From: Metellina segmentata
Taxonomy: Eukaryota > Arthropoda > Arachnida > Araneae > Tetragnathidae
Direction: 5' to 3'
DNA length: 64,000 nucleotides
Assembly: GCA_947359465.1 (NCBI GenBank)
Contig: OX375879.1
Location: 19,571,798-19,635,797, forward strand
The notes under the pieces were generated by a model. That model had not been told where the DNA came from and made no database searches. It saw nothing but the letters and a program-made list of their open reading frames with translations. The position numbers and the translations under genes were made by a program. Of the stretch, positions 11,781 through 26,700 are shown one piece after another (within the stretch, counting starts at the first letter, position 1; every line of letters begins with the position of its first letter).

Positions 11781-14700
11781 ATGCCTTTTATTCCTCCTAA
11801 CACAGTTCACCCCTCATCTGAGGATGAATCCGATGATGAAGCTCCAGTTCCAAAATTCCAGATTTCTGCCTTTCAGAAGTATGGGTCTACAAAACCTGAT
11901 GACTCAAAGCAAACAGATGAAGACAATTATCATAATAAAAAGTATCCTTTCAATTTTCTTGATCTATAACAGGCTTATTTTATATAAATTGTTTGTAAAA
12001 TTGTAAAAAAAGGGTCTTGTGTTGAAAAATGCTAAATAGACAAACAGATGAGAATCTTAGTCAAATAGCAAAAATTGAAAAAACTTTCAACCAGACTCAT
12101 GTTTATGGGGGGCTTGTGCATGTTAAATCTGTTGTGACCTCAAATAACCTCATGCTGGTGTGGAAGTTTGGAAAATGGGGTGCCATCTCAAGTGTGACCT
12201 CGTCATCTGACAGTGGTTCAAAATTACATGGTGTTGTCATCAGATCTTTCCCTACGTGACTGATCCCAAATAACCTGTTGCGTTGCTACTATGTGACATT
12301 AATTTAAATGCCTATCAAGCCAACAACTAATAACAATTTAAAAATTAGAAAAGATCGTCAATGAACATTTGAGTGTTGTAAGACTTCATTACCACCAGGA
12401 CTAAAGTCACAAAAAGAAATGCAAGCTTAAATTTATTGTTCTAGAATAGTGTGGCCACAATTTACTTTTTGATAGACTTTCCAGACCATGTGCAAAGGGT
12501 GGGGAAATACTACCATCATTCACTAATATGTTGAATGATGCACAAATAAATAGGCTTTGTCTGATGTTAAACAAGAGTGGAGCTTGGAGATTGGACAACT
12601 TTTGCTGGTTTGAAATTATTGGTTTCTTTCCATTATTATATGTAGGTTTATTATCTCCCAATAGTTGAGTTAACACATAATTACAAAAAAAATAAGACCC
12701 TTCTTCTGACAAGCCTTTAAACATGTTAACTTACTACATAAGAGAATTATAAGTGTTTTTTCCAAAATTAAAACTTAACACAGAAAACTAATTGAACTTT
12801 TCAATGTTATATAGCGTTTCATTAATATATTGCATTACATCAGAAATGCATGTTTGATACAGACCCAGTGTTTAAGTTGTGGCTCTTCAACTGAAAATAT
12901 ACAACAAAGAAATGCATTACTGCATTTGGAACAATTGGAACATAAAATGAATATCAGTTTACAGTAATCTTTTATTTTCAGAATAAAGATTTCTTCATCC
13001 ATTGATGCCGGTGAACTGTACAACAAAAACAATTATGTAAATTTTGATGCAGAGACTACAAGCATCCGAAATCAAATCCAAAAACAGAAGGAATTGAGGA
13101 ATAAATCATTAGAAGAGGTAATTGAAGATTCTATTACATTTAGTAATCATTTGAAGAATTGTCTGACTTTCATTGCAGTATTGCTCATTAATGATTCAAG
13201 TTTTCTTATCAGTTGCACAGATGTGTTTATGGTAATGCAGTAGTGTATCTTTTGAAAAGCTTGCTGTATAATTTAATCGTACTAAAATAATTGCTTGCAG
13301 TTTTCCAAGAATAATTTGTCAGTTAGAGGATTGATTCTTGAGGAAACTGCAAGTTGGAATGGAATTAATTGTGAGATATAACATTGCAAGATAATGAATA
13401 TACTAGAAGCAATACTTCATAGGCATACCTTCTAGTTCTATATTTGAATGCTTTAAAAATGGTTCTTTTTGGTGAACTCAAGAATTCCACAAGTAGTAGA
13501 AACACATTTGTTTGGTTCAGCTAATAGCAATTTAGGTATAAATTTGACTGAGAAGCATCTGATGCCCAAATTGTTCACAAGAATCAAAGAAAAAATAAAC
13601 AAAACTAATGTCAACTTTAGAATTCAGCAATTTTCCTGTATAACTATGCCTTCAAGTTTGACTTCGTTTTCACTTCTGCTTTGTGCCTCACAAACTGCAA
13701 GTTATCCTTAAAAGTGTTCAAGGTCAGCTTAAAATGTATGTATTATGCATAAGTCTTTGCATGCTAATAATCCCTCTTTCATAGATTTTCTGCAACTTAA
13801 AAAGTGTTTTTGAAAACGTCAAATTTTTGATGAAACCTAATGCAAATTCCATTGTTCAGTTCATTTAGTCTGAGAAATCTAATCAAGGTTCCCACAGGTC
13901 AAAAAAAACCTAAAATCATCAAAAAATTCTATTTTTGTCAAAAAAAAAAATCGGAAAATTTGCAAATTTTCATCTTGAAACCTGGAAAATGATTGACTGT
14001 GGCTTCTCAGACGCTTCAGAGAAAAGTAGCCAATAAGATGCATGCGTACACAGTTTCGTATCACTTTAAGTTTATAAATTGAATATTTAACTGATTAAAA
14101 AAACATTTAATATTTAACAGGTAAAGAATTTTGTTTCGTCCACTAGCTTAAATTGAAGAATTTCATGCTTATGATACATTAAATCATAAAATTGATTCAA
14201 GTCAAATATGTTGGATTATTTGAACAAGTTATTTTAATGCAAAATTACTTGTGCTTTGTGTATTAATTTTTACAGTGTATAATTCTCAAATTAGTTTTTA
14301 TATTGGTTTATGAATGCTAAATTATTTCTTGGTTTTTCATCTTTTAAAGTGTCATGATTTGCTAAGTAAAACCTGAAATTTTATAAATATTTGTCTGGAA
14401 AACCTGGAATTTTTTTTATTTTTGAAATAGAGTGGGAATCCTGTTTAATAAGCAGCTTCACAGCACAAGAGCAAAGCAATACTGTAAAATTGCCAAATAA
14501 GTTAGTCATGCTTATTGCTAACATTATGCAACAGCGTAAATGGTAGGTTTCAAGGAACGATTTCTTTTATGGGGCTGCCTAGATTCAAAGTTATGAAATC
14601 ACTTATACTTTTTGGCGTTGTGGCTCAAGGGTTTGCCCACTACACTAGCAATCAACAAGTTGTAGGCTACGCAGGTTCTATTCCTGTCAGGAGTTCTTTT

Positions 14701-17700
14701 CCTTCCTTGGTGTCAGCTCTCTTCTGAGTCAGTAAAACTTTCTTTGTGTGTATGTTCATCACAACGCTGTCTGTCTTGTGTTTGGTACAGCATGATCAAA
14801 TGTGGTTCTTGTACCGTATAACTCAACAAACCAACCATCTCACCAAAACTTGTTGAAGGGAAAACTTTTCACCTCTTACGAATGAAAACAATCAGAAAAT
14901 ATAAGTTGTTTGCGATCGATATTCTATCAATTGCAAATCTGTATTTGTGTGATTCTTCTATTCATTAGCTGTGAACAAGATAAAATGCTTAAAAATATTA
15001 GTTATACACTTGCAAAAAATGCAAAAATCAATTTTTATTCTGTAACAATTTTTTTCGTTTATGCGACTAAATTTCATTTGTTTGGATCTATTGAAAGGGT
15101 TACAGTTTGAGGAAAGCTCAACTTAAAACTAGAGTCCAGATTTGGAAATTCATTGTAAAACAGGATGGAGGTACAGGATGTGATAGTTTGGGTATTTTTA
15201 TCACAAATTATAGGGTATTAGGCATGAGAAAACTACATTTAATGGAAAAATATGGATCTTGAGTAATTTGACATCCTGAAAAGAAATCGAGTGCAATTGA
15301 AATTTAAAGCTCATGACAATGTTCCTAGCCTAAAACTTGAATTTTGAGGCATTTGTTGCTTTTTTCTGCTTTTACATCATGAAACACCTCCTCAGTCCTT
15401 GTTGTTGCTTAAAAAGTTATGGACCTGATTGTCACTTTCCTAGCTTAACAATAAAAACCAGCTGAATTGAAAGTAAATGAGCTAATTGTAAAAATTAGTT
15501 AAATGCCATAACTACTTACAGCTTGTCCAGTCAAAGAAAAGAATGCACACAATTATTTTTTTATCTGTGTTCTTTATCTCTTTGTTTATGCCTAGAACTT
15601 TGCTGTTTCTAGTTTTCATTTTGAGACAAAATGTGTCATTTTCTTTTTTGTTTTATTTCTCATAAATGTGAATTATTATAAATGATAAATTCTGACATTG
15701 AAACATGTAATAGAGGCATGTAATTTCCACAGGCCTAACTTTACACTAGGACAGTACATATACGTGTTATGCACACTTCATGGCACTGTTTGCCAGTGCT
15801 GTAGTATGATACATGTCTGTTAGGGTACCGTCCGGCATACAACCGTGGCGTCAATTGCACCATACAAAAGGTGCATGTCCGCCATTTCAGCGTTCGTAAA
15901 TTGTTGTATGCAATCGGAAATTTAAATGACTAACACTGCATTCCAACTACAGCACTGGCGTACAGCGGATAACATGTGGATAGTAAGAACTTTGAGCGCT
16001 TGTTGTGAAACTTAATGTGTCCTAGTGTAAAGTATTGCTAAATAAAGAGTTTTTCTAATCATTATTGACTTGTCATTTCTGCATCTTTGTCTGACTTCAG
16101 CTGATCAGGTTTTGGTTTCTGGTTACATAATTTCTTTGTGATTCTGTTTTGTTTTTGTGTTTTCTACCTCCCCTAGAAGTTTGTGCATGGAGTTTAGAAT
16201 CCCCTTGTATCATTGCCACCATGCCAAAGACACCAATCTGCAACACTGACACTTCTACCTCCCATAGAAGTTTGTACTTGGGAGTTTTTATCACCCTGGT
16301 GTCATTACCACCATGCCAAAAAGGCACGTATCTGCAACATTGACATTTCAATAAAAACTCTTTCAAAGTTTTGATGTGTCCTGAAAAATTGAGTTGACTC
16401 ATGAATTGAATGTTTCTTCTTGAAAATCAGCATTTCCACTAAGAATCAAGATGAGTCGTGGTTTTGTCATAGAATAAAACATGAAATGTTGACTCGTGAA
16501 ATGTAGTTTGGTGAAATTGCTGAAATGCAGATTGGTGCAGTGGCAATGATATGTGTATATAAGTTTGTATATTTCAAGACATCTAATCTTAGAAGTCATG
16601 AAATGAAATGGATTACATTTAGTAACATGTATTCTTCATAAATCTTAGAATATTTATTTCTAATGTGTTTATTTTTTACATCAGACAATGAAAAAGAGTA
16701 TAGTTGCACAGCCTGGCTTTGAAAGGCTAGAAAAAGTTCCCACTTTTTTAAGTCGTCGCCAAAAAAGGAAACAAGGGCTGGTAAGAGAAATTTTGTAAAT
16801 CTCTTTTGCACCCCTAAGTTTTATTATTTTATTTTAAAATTATATGCTTTACTGTTTTGAAAAATATTTTTATGTTTTACTGATTGTCCACATATAAAAT
16901 CTTGTGAGTGTGATGCACATAGTGCATGGTTTCACATTTATACTCGTGAGTTGTTTTACCCATCTATAGAGTTCTGTATAAAATTAAGTTTATTGTTACA
17001 AAATTGCGAATTGAAAAAATAGAAAATTACTATAATGAAAAATATACTTTAAGCATAGAAAAACAATATTAGAATTGCTCCCAACCCTTTTTTCGTTATT
17101 TCTATATATATATATATTATCTTAGCTTAAACTAAAACTTATATAATATACTAGCAGGCCAGCACGGCATTGCAGGTGGCAGTTCTTTTCGTGTGCTTAC
17201 TGATACTGAAAACATTTAAAGGAAAAAACAATTTAAGAATGATCTGTTGTAAAAATCTTCCGCAGATTTTAAATCGGTTGAAATTCTTACTCTATCTTTA
17301 ACGACTGCGAAATTAAAAATCCACAAATAGTCCTTTTTGGGTTCGTTATGAATATCTTCGTCAAATAAGGACAAATTTGTATTGCAAAAATATTAAAGTT
17401 ACAGTTGAAAAATTATTTAAAGAAAATCGCATTTAAGGTATCAATTTCGTACAAAATTTTCCATTGATTTCAAATCCATTGGAATTTTTACTATCAAATG
17501 ATTGTGAAGATAAACTTGGACTAAGAAATAAAATTTTTTGTATTTATTTAGTTTCGCTGGAATTATTTGTGCTCGGAAAATGAATGCTAAAAAATCACAT
17601 TGTTGCCATTCTAAGGAAAACAAACAATAAATAAATGCCAATAAAGGGATTAAAAAATGTTCCAGATTAAATTTTAAAATTCAGACTTAGCACAAAATTC

Positions 17701-20700
17701 TTATGAAATTAGTGCTTTCTGTGTGCCAAATTTCATTACTGTAAGTTCTATAGATGTGTCTGGACACAACACAGACAGACCTCCTTTTATAATAGTAAAG
17801 ATTAATGTTTACTCTATTACAGACTCAACATTAGGCATGAACTTTCTTATTTAATACAAAATGATGCATCACAATAACATTGGGTGTTTGTCGCAGTTCA
17901 AAAAATATTTTAAAGGTTTAGGTGATTTACCTGACTATGCTTATAAGACATATATCAAGTCCTAAATTATCTGATGTACAAAATTTCCATAATGTAAAAT
18001 TTAGCAAAGAGGAAGCTGTGATCATGACATAATTAGGGCAACTTTTTGCAACAAATGCAACTTTTTTTTACACGTTCTACTCTGCGTGTAAAGTACTAAA
18101 ACCAAAATTCCTCCTATGTGGGGTGTATTGTAAGTGAGATAACCGCAACATAAATGCAACTTTCTGCATAAATGCAACTTTTTGCAAAAATGCAACCACC
18201 TGCAACTTTTTAAAATACAGTTTAAAATGAATTAATATGAAATTACTATTTCATCTTTTGCCCTCTCAATCAACCCTTTGATCGCGTGTGTCTGATCTTG
18301 CAAATGCCGAAATATTGTGGATCAAACAAGAAGTTCTTGGAAAGAAGATGTTCGTCCTAACAGACGGAAGTGAAATAAATCGGAAAAAGTACCTTAACAC
18401 ATTGGTTGACACTCTTGATAATCCTGAGGACACTTGTGTAATCGACTGCAGAGTTTGTGAGGTGCATGTCGATCATCAATAGCTTGTTTGCCTTGGAAAT
18501 GACAGTTTAAAATCTCTGAATATTGAGCGAAAGGATTTTTCACTTCTGCTATCCGATACAGCACATTACATGACTGCAGCTGGCGCAGTTTTTCAATGTT
18601 AATGAAATTACTGGCCAAAGATCGGCCATTCAACGTTCTTCTGTATTTAATGATGTATTATAATACTGTTGTACACGACTAAAATTGTCAATATATATTG
18701 AATTTTTTCATTTTTTATTAATAATTTACTTTTGATTTTAGTGTATCAAAAGTAAATGCAACTTTTTTTCCATAATTGCAACTTTAAGGAATGACAAATG
18801 CAACTTTTCCCATTTTTACTGCAACATAAAAGTTGCCCTAAACATAATATAGTGACAAACCTTTTTTTGTGTCAACAAAAGTGCTAATATACATTTTATA
18901 CTTTATAAAGTACCAAAGTCACCCTAAATAAAGTTTTAATGAGTGATAAATTCTATTCAAGCAATTTTGTTTAGGTAATTTAAGTTTATTTTAATCTCTG
19001 AATATCTTTCATTGAACCTTTTTATGTGTTCTTTTTGTTAGTACATTTCTATTCTATTTTCGTTTTAACGAGAAAGTGGTTATGAAATCTCAATGTAAAA
19101 TACAAATTTATTTTACCCAATTTCTGAAGTATGAATTTTTATTTGTAGAAGGAAAGGGACAAAACGAAAGGATTCCAGTGGTATCATATGCCTGCTCCAG
19201 AAATGACAGAAGAAAAAAAGAATGACTTGTTAGTGGTCCAAATGCGGCAAGCTTTGGATCCTAAACATTTCTACAAACGAAGTGCCAACAAAACCAATCC
19301 GAAATATTTCCAGGTAAAAACTACTTCTAAAGTGTAATGGGCTGCTGTACCCCAGTTGGAAGAGTAGTAGATTAGGAGTTCAAAACTAGATCCTACCAAA
19401 GACTAATGTACATGAGGCTGGTGCATGTTAAATCTGTTGTGACTGTAAATATTTTCATGTTAGCATTATGCTGGAGTTTGGAGAGTGGGGTGCTAGTTCA
19501 GGTGTCGATCTCGTCATCTGACTATGAATCAAAATGATGAAGTGTTGTCCTCTGATCTTTCCTTTCAGGATTCATTCCACCATTGTGTTTTTCTAGTACA
19601 AAGTTAATTCAACTATCTACCTCTTAATTGTAAATTGGGAGATCATTCTCCCCACCATGGAAACTTATTTCTTTTGTAAATATTTTTTAATGTGATGTTT
19701 TGTGTTCTTGCATAGTATTTTGCCTAAATTATTATACTGTCTATTTCTGGGCTTATTACTGATTGATATTTTAAATGCATGTTGCTCTACATAAACTGTA
19801 TCTCATGTTTGCTTTTTCTACAGAAATAAAAAAGCTAACTAAACCAGAATTTGGTCGGGTAAACAGAATAGTTTGTATTACAACAAATTTATAAAGTTTG
19901 TAAATGCAAGATACAAATGATCGCAACTGAAAGCATCTAAATTTTATTTTAAAGGGATGTTAACTTGTATGTTGTCTAATTAAATTATTAAATGAAATGT
20001 TTTTTATTTGTACTTTCAGTGTAGATTTATTTGTAAATTTCAAGGTTTACAATCATTCACATTTTTGTGCACTCCTAGATTTCTTCTAGAATTTTTGTAC
20101 TGTTAACTGAATACAATTTTCATTGCATTTTACATTGAACATAAAGACAGATTAGAAACATTACTGTGAATTTTACTGTGATGTATTAACATGTACACGC
20201 TCCAGCTTATTATTCAACCTCCCTACACCGCCCCAAATCACCACAAACCGTTTATAAATAACACATCTTGTATGTCAATGACACAAAATTTAACTTCAAA
20301 CGTGATCGACAGAATTACAAATTCTGAAAGTATGCCTTAGTTTTAAATAAAGTAAGTGAATTAGTTTTGATGTTTTATTATAAATATGTAATACATATTT
20401 AGCCGATTATTGTGTTTTACATCTGTTTTTGATTTGCCTGCAGTTTTCAAAATTCGGACAAAATGTCTGCAGAACAATTGCAATTGTTTGGAGTTGTGTT
20501 GCAGAATGCTGCATATAATTCTGTACTTGGTGTACTAGCACTATAAAACCCCTAACAACCCAACTAGATCTGAATGCACTGAAATAGACAACACAATGCA
20601 TTGAAATAGAAGGCAATTTAAACAAGGGTTTCCCACTGCCTTAAAAGGCCTGATTCTTCATCTTAGTTCTTTAGTACCCTCAAAAAGCTTTAATATTTGC

Positions 20701-23700
20701 AAAAAAGGTTACAAATTATTAAAAAAAAAAATTGTTTTCCACAAGAACATTGTATATTTGTATTTCACTTGCATATCAGAAAACTTTAAGAGCTTAATAT
20801 ATATATTTTAGCTGGAAGTTAATGCTTTTAAATCTAGGTCTGAGACCCAACACCATCACTTAAGTTTCACCACTTGTGTATTCATGTTACTCTTGTGTGC
20901 TATATTTACTTTTCATCCAAGTGTGCTGACATGTGTTGATACTGCAAGTTTTTCTAATTATGATAGTCTGTAATGTTGCTGTTGCTAAACAGCATTACAC
21001 ATAAATTTCTCAAATTCCAGTTAAATATGGTATAACAGTTTGTTAATCGTTAATGGAATCTAAAGCTGTATTCTGTTTCTGCTCCATCCGTCTTACCCTT
21101 TCTTTACGTATCATTAGTCCAAAGAAGTTATCTTTTTGTGTAAACTTTTTTAACGTTTAAATTACCTTAAATATGATTAACAGAGCTTGACTGAGCAAAC
21201 TATATGAAAGTCATAAGTGGATAGGTTGTGTCACGGACACAAACCGTAGTTTTGATGTGAATTCTCGGGCCTGATATTGGATTATGGAATGAATGAAGCA
21301 GACAGGAAGTTCGAACCATCAAAGTGTAGTATGAGATTAACTGTTGAAATATGGTTGTCTAATATTAATTGTAGGGCAGTTTGATAGCTTTTGAATAACA
21401 CCACATATGGTAGTCCTCGCTTGATACAATCGAAAGTTAAACTGGCTCGACCAGCACACTAGAGTTGCAGACCCCCCCACACTCAGTGTGCACACGCTCT
21501 CGATCCATAGTCCATGTCATGTAGACAGCCTTTGTCTACACTACTATTTTTATCTTTTTATGGATGTTTCTTCTAGTTCTGAAGTAAGAAAAATGAACTA
21601 TACATTCAAATCTTGCCATGAAACTATTTAAGTGACCAAAATATTCTAGGTGATAAGTATTATGATTTTTTATCATGATGCATTATCATGATTGTCTTAC
21701 CTTTAGTCTGACTGATTTGAAACTTTGACTTATCTGAATAAACCTGTTCAGATCCCTCATATAAACACATTTGTGAAATCTTTTTTAAATGATGAGTTTC
21801 TATCAACTTTCAAGCATGTGCTATCTTTTGAATATGTTGCACAGAAATATGTGTCCAACATGTAACTGTATTCCTCGTCTGATTAAACTAATGTTTCTTA
21901 TATTGTCTGTTTCCATTTATCCATGAAAATAAACCAAATCATGGATCTGTGTGAAACACCAAAAATCTTTGTAACAAGAAATAATTAAAAAAAATTGTTT
22001 TGAATTTCAGGTGGGAACATTTGTTGAATCTCCTGTGGAATTTTACAGTTCTCGCCTTCCCAAGAAACAGAGGAAACAAACACTTGTTGAAGAATTACTT
22101 GCAGATGCACAATTCAGACAGTATGTACTCGCATTTTTTTCACTGTTGTTGTCTAGGTTCTTTTACTTGAATCTTGTATGTAAAATGGACCACTTTCTGC
22201 ATCGTGAATTTCATCTTTGAATTTGTGCTCAAAAAATAGCTTTGAATGGATACTTAAATAGAATATTTATATCAATCATTACAGGATAATTTAAAATCTT
22301 GCTTCTTAAAACTGTGAGATTGTATTCATAATCCTTTATTTTGTTTTGTATCGCAACTCTCAAAATGGTTGTTTTTTCAACAGTCAAATCAACATGTGTT
22401 GCCATTCAAATCCACAAGTTTACTCTATTTTGAAATCCATTGTTTGGCATTTTGATAAGCATTGTTTTCCACTTTAGGAAATTTTGTTTGAGGATCACAA
22501 ATTTGAAAAATTTATTATTTTCAAACAGTAGTTTGTCAGTAACTTGAAAGCTTCAAAGAATGACCAACAAAGATTCTAAAAATGCTTTAAAACTGGTCTA
22601 TATCTATTTCGGTGGAGCAAAAGTCCATTATTCTGACAGAAATTAACACAAGAAAACTATTATTGAGAATTTTCAGGTAGGTTATTATTGAGTATTTTCA
22701 TAAAAGTGGGCAGCACTAGTACCATTGCATATTATGTAAGGTAAAAATATAATAAGGTATATATAAAAATATATATATAAAAATATATATATATATATTG
22801 GCTTCTCTAAGAAGCCTTACCAACTCAAGAATACATCTCAGAGGTATAGCCAGTATTGTGTGTTCAAGTCAAACTAAAAACTTACAATGGTGTTGAATAA
22901 TAGCAGATGTATCTGTATTAATTTCCTTAGTTAACTAATTTATGGGTTCTTACAAATGGGGTGTTAATGCCGTTATAACAGGCATCAAAAGTGCAGGGGT
23001 ATGCATATTTCCCCACCTGTTGTTGGTTTGGATAAGATCCCTAATGGACTGATATTGGATCTCATTTTGTTGTCAAAACTTGTCTTTTTAACTTGCCATT
23101 TCTACAATTTTTTTATTTGAGTCAAATGAATTTTGAATTATTTATCCATGACCTCACAGATTTTGCTGAAACTATGTGTATCAAGTGACCTTACATTGCT
23201 AAGCAGAGGGGGAAAAATTTCAATATCTTTATGCGTCCTATGCAAAAGTTATTAAGCTTTAAATAAAAAAAATAATTAATGAAAATTGGGCTACATCCTG
23301 AGATTGTTAACTCATTTCTCAGGAACCAGGTTAGATAGACTTGATTATGTCTAACTTTAAAGCTCTTTAAATAGGCCTTCATTTAATATTAAACATATAG
23401 ATGGATCCCATCACGCATGTTGGCATCCCAAGTAATGAGAAAGCTGACTTATTAGTATAAGTTGGAGCAAATGAACAACCTGGCAAAAGAGAAAGTACTG
23501 TTCTGCTCTCTTAAAAAACAATTGGACAGATCATCTCCAGTACCTTTTCATCACTGATACCTCAGTAAAACATCAAGAGCCCTAAATAGACACTTCAACA
23601 TTATGAGTGTTATAGATGACCCATTATGTAGAGGCTATCGGATGGTAGAGAAGAGTTCTATACACGTTCTGTGTGAGTGTGACTACGATTTGATCAACGA

Positions 23701-26700
23701 TTTGAATGTCTGGCATGCTATTGTATCAAGCCCTGGCAACTGTCCAACATTCCAATCAGGAACATGGTGAAATTTATTTTGGCAATTGGTCTTCAGTGGA
23801 TCAGCAGGGGTCTCAGTTCAATAAACTATTAGTCGCGGTGCTGGCACTCTTCGGAGTCACTCCTTCAATAAGTCATTAATCAAGACACCAAGAGAGCTGC
23901 TGGCCTTCAATTTGCCCCGGAAAACTACTTGCCATGTCCGATCTGACCTTTTGATCGCCAGAAATCCTTCCCCACCTGTACAAAGTTCAGCTTATTACCA
24001 GCATCTGCCTTACACATCCTCAATCCCATGGGAGCAATACATGAAGTCATTTTTAAGGACCCATGTGCCATTGCCCCCAAAGTTTTTTTTTGCAAACAAT
24101 TTTTATACTATGGGATAAGAAAAATTTACAAAATTACTTTATTCTGCTTCCTAACTGGTATAGTGATCATTAAATTTGTCTGATCCCCAATAGATCCAGG
24201 GTTTAAATCTTGGTTTGTAGACATGTGGATGTTCATGATTGTCCCTATCACATGTAGCTGCGTCTCACACACTGGAGGCTCCTTCATGAGTAAGTCAGTG
24301 TGCCCCCTTGAAGTACTGAAAACCCCTAATTCTTAAAAATGAAAACTGCATCATGTTTGATGCAGGCTCATTAAAATGAGACAAAACCAAAGACTATTTC
24401 ATCTAGTTCCCAAAAAAATGGCAGTTAACTGTCTCAAGATGCAGAGATCTTTTTGAAGGTTTTTACACAATTAAAGCAACCTTTGAACGATAAGCAAAAA
24501 AAATAAATTATTTTTTCATCCATAACTTGTTACTGATAAACCCAAGTTTCATCAAAATCCAAGAGGTCATGATCTAATAAGTGTTGATTTGACTTGGAAT
24601 GATTCAATTATCTGCTATTCCATTGAATTTATGATTCTTAAATGTTTTAAATCTAAAAAGGATTTGTTCTGTATGTACTCATTTGTGTAAGTTCTTTAGT
24701 TCTCATTGAATTTTGTGCCAACAATATAGAGATGGCCCTGAACTGTCACATGGCGCCATCTAGTAGTAGCAGCAGTAGTGTTAAAATGTTCTTTATTATT
24801 TGAATTTTAACTATTGCCTGTTATTTTAATGAAGATAATGGGTTCTTTTATTATTATTATATGCAATATTCAAATATTAAGTTTAGAGTTTTTGAATTGC
24901 AACTGTTTGACAAAAGGCAAATTGCACATTTTTGATTGAAACCTGATTGCCTTAATCACCATTATATTGATTTCTTTTTTCATGCAAAAATTATTATCTA
25001 CTTTACCAATTTTAATACTGGCAGAGATTTTAACAATTAGCCTGCATAGATTACAGAATAAGAACTTTTATTTCTGTACTATGAAACCACAAGTATACAT
25101 GTATATTCAATAATTATAAAATATTAGTGGTGTTGGGCATTCATTCTTTTGATTTGTGTAGTTCTACCATAAAGTTTAAAATTAAAGTCTAGAAAGAAAA
25201 AAAATTTAATTTACTGAAATTAAGTTCAATTTAATCATTGAAAAAACTTAAAAGGCATGAAAATTGTCCATCCCATGATCAGAGCTGTAAATTTGTCGGA
25301 TTTGTAATTTGTTAAAAAGAACTTATAGCCTTAGTTTGAGAATGAGATATTTCAATCTAAAAGAGATATATTTTATAAAACATTCAACCCGTCTATTGTT
25401 AACAAAGCATCTTTATCCTAAGTTAAAAAGGATCCCCAATTACTCCCAATCATGGCATGAACCAAATGCTGCTGATCTTTATCTTGAGATGACTAATGAC
25501 TTATTGAAGGGGTGACTCCAAAGAGTGCCAGCACTGCAACTAATAGTCTATTGTTTTGAGACCCCTGCTGATCCACTAAAGACTGATTGCTGAATTAAAT
25601 TTCAGCATGCACCTGATTGGAATGTTTGACAGTTCCCAGGGTTCGATACAATGCTATCCCAGATGTTTAAATCGTTGGGCAAAGTATCAGTTGCACTCGC
25701 ACAGATCGTGTACAGAACTCTACCATCGGACAGCCTCTGCATAATGGGTCCTCTATAACACCCATAATGTTGATGTCTATTTAGGGTATCTTGAGACATT
25801 CTTTTACAAATGCAGGAGAATAAGGAGGATTTAAACAATAAGTACAAGGACCCACTGCGCATATAATCTCTACTGGTGGATGCTAGCCTCAATCAGAAGC
25901 ATGGGGAGAGCGAAAGGTCTGCTGAAAGCTTGCACGACAGCAAACAGTAACCAATCATAGTAAGAAACCATTTGAGGTGGAAAGAATAATAGAGCATCAT
26001 GATTCCCTGTTTGACTATCTGCTGTGTAATCAGGACCAAAGAAAATCTTATCTCACTCAGACTTTACATTAAACATCCAGGATTTTTGCTTACGGTTTTT
26101 CAATTATTTTTTGCCAACAAATTTTAATTTTTTGTCATGGGATGCCTGATTTCTGAGCTTCTATGCTCAATAAATTACCGTTTGTTGAAGGTTTTTAACC
26201 TTACTCCATTTTTAGTTTTAAAATTTGAATATGCTGTTGAGATTTCCAACATGGGCTTCTTACATAATTAGTACATTTTGCGTTTTAGCTGATTTTTTTT
26301 GTGTCTGAGCTAAAGGGGCCGACCAACCGGTATAGTGGTTAAGGTGTTAGCCTCTAGATCGGAAGGTTCCTGGTTCGAATCTGGGTCCGGGCATGGATGT
26401 TTGTAAGCGTATGGTGTAGAGGCGGCTGGTGCACCTTAAATCTGTCGTGGCCGAAAGTCCTCACGTTGGGTTGGCGTGGAAGTTTGGAGAGTGGGGTGCC
26501 AGCTCAGGTGTTGCTTCGTCATCTGACCGTGGTTCAAAATTACGAGGTGTTGTCCTCGAATCTTTCCCTTCAGGGACTGATCCCGGACCGTCGTCAATAG
26601 CCTGTTGTGTTGCTCTAGTAAGACGTTAACTAAATTTACCTAATTACCTTACCTGAGCTAAAGGGTGGTGGACAGGAAATGGACGTTTTTGTAATGGGTA

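Noticed and set aside
13469..13711. Frame of 80 codons between exons 2 and 3 of the Fcf2-domain gene
   Set aside because: No flanking splice consensus in phase and no resemblance to the family; ordinary intron sequence.
26318..26395. Possible tRNA gene (A and B box, 75-nt head)
   Set aside because: It is the head of a SINE with a 3' body, tail and 13-bp target duplication. The acceptor stem pairs poorly.
26397..26629. Open frames of 60-70 codons in SINE family A, recurring at 29885 and 54848
   Set aside because: The same peptide appears wherever the SINE body lies, in either strand context, so it is repeat sequence and not a gene.
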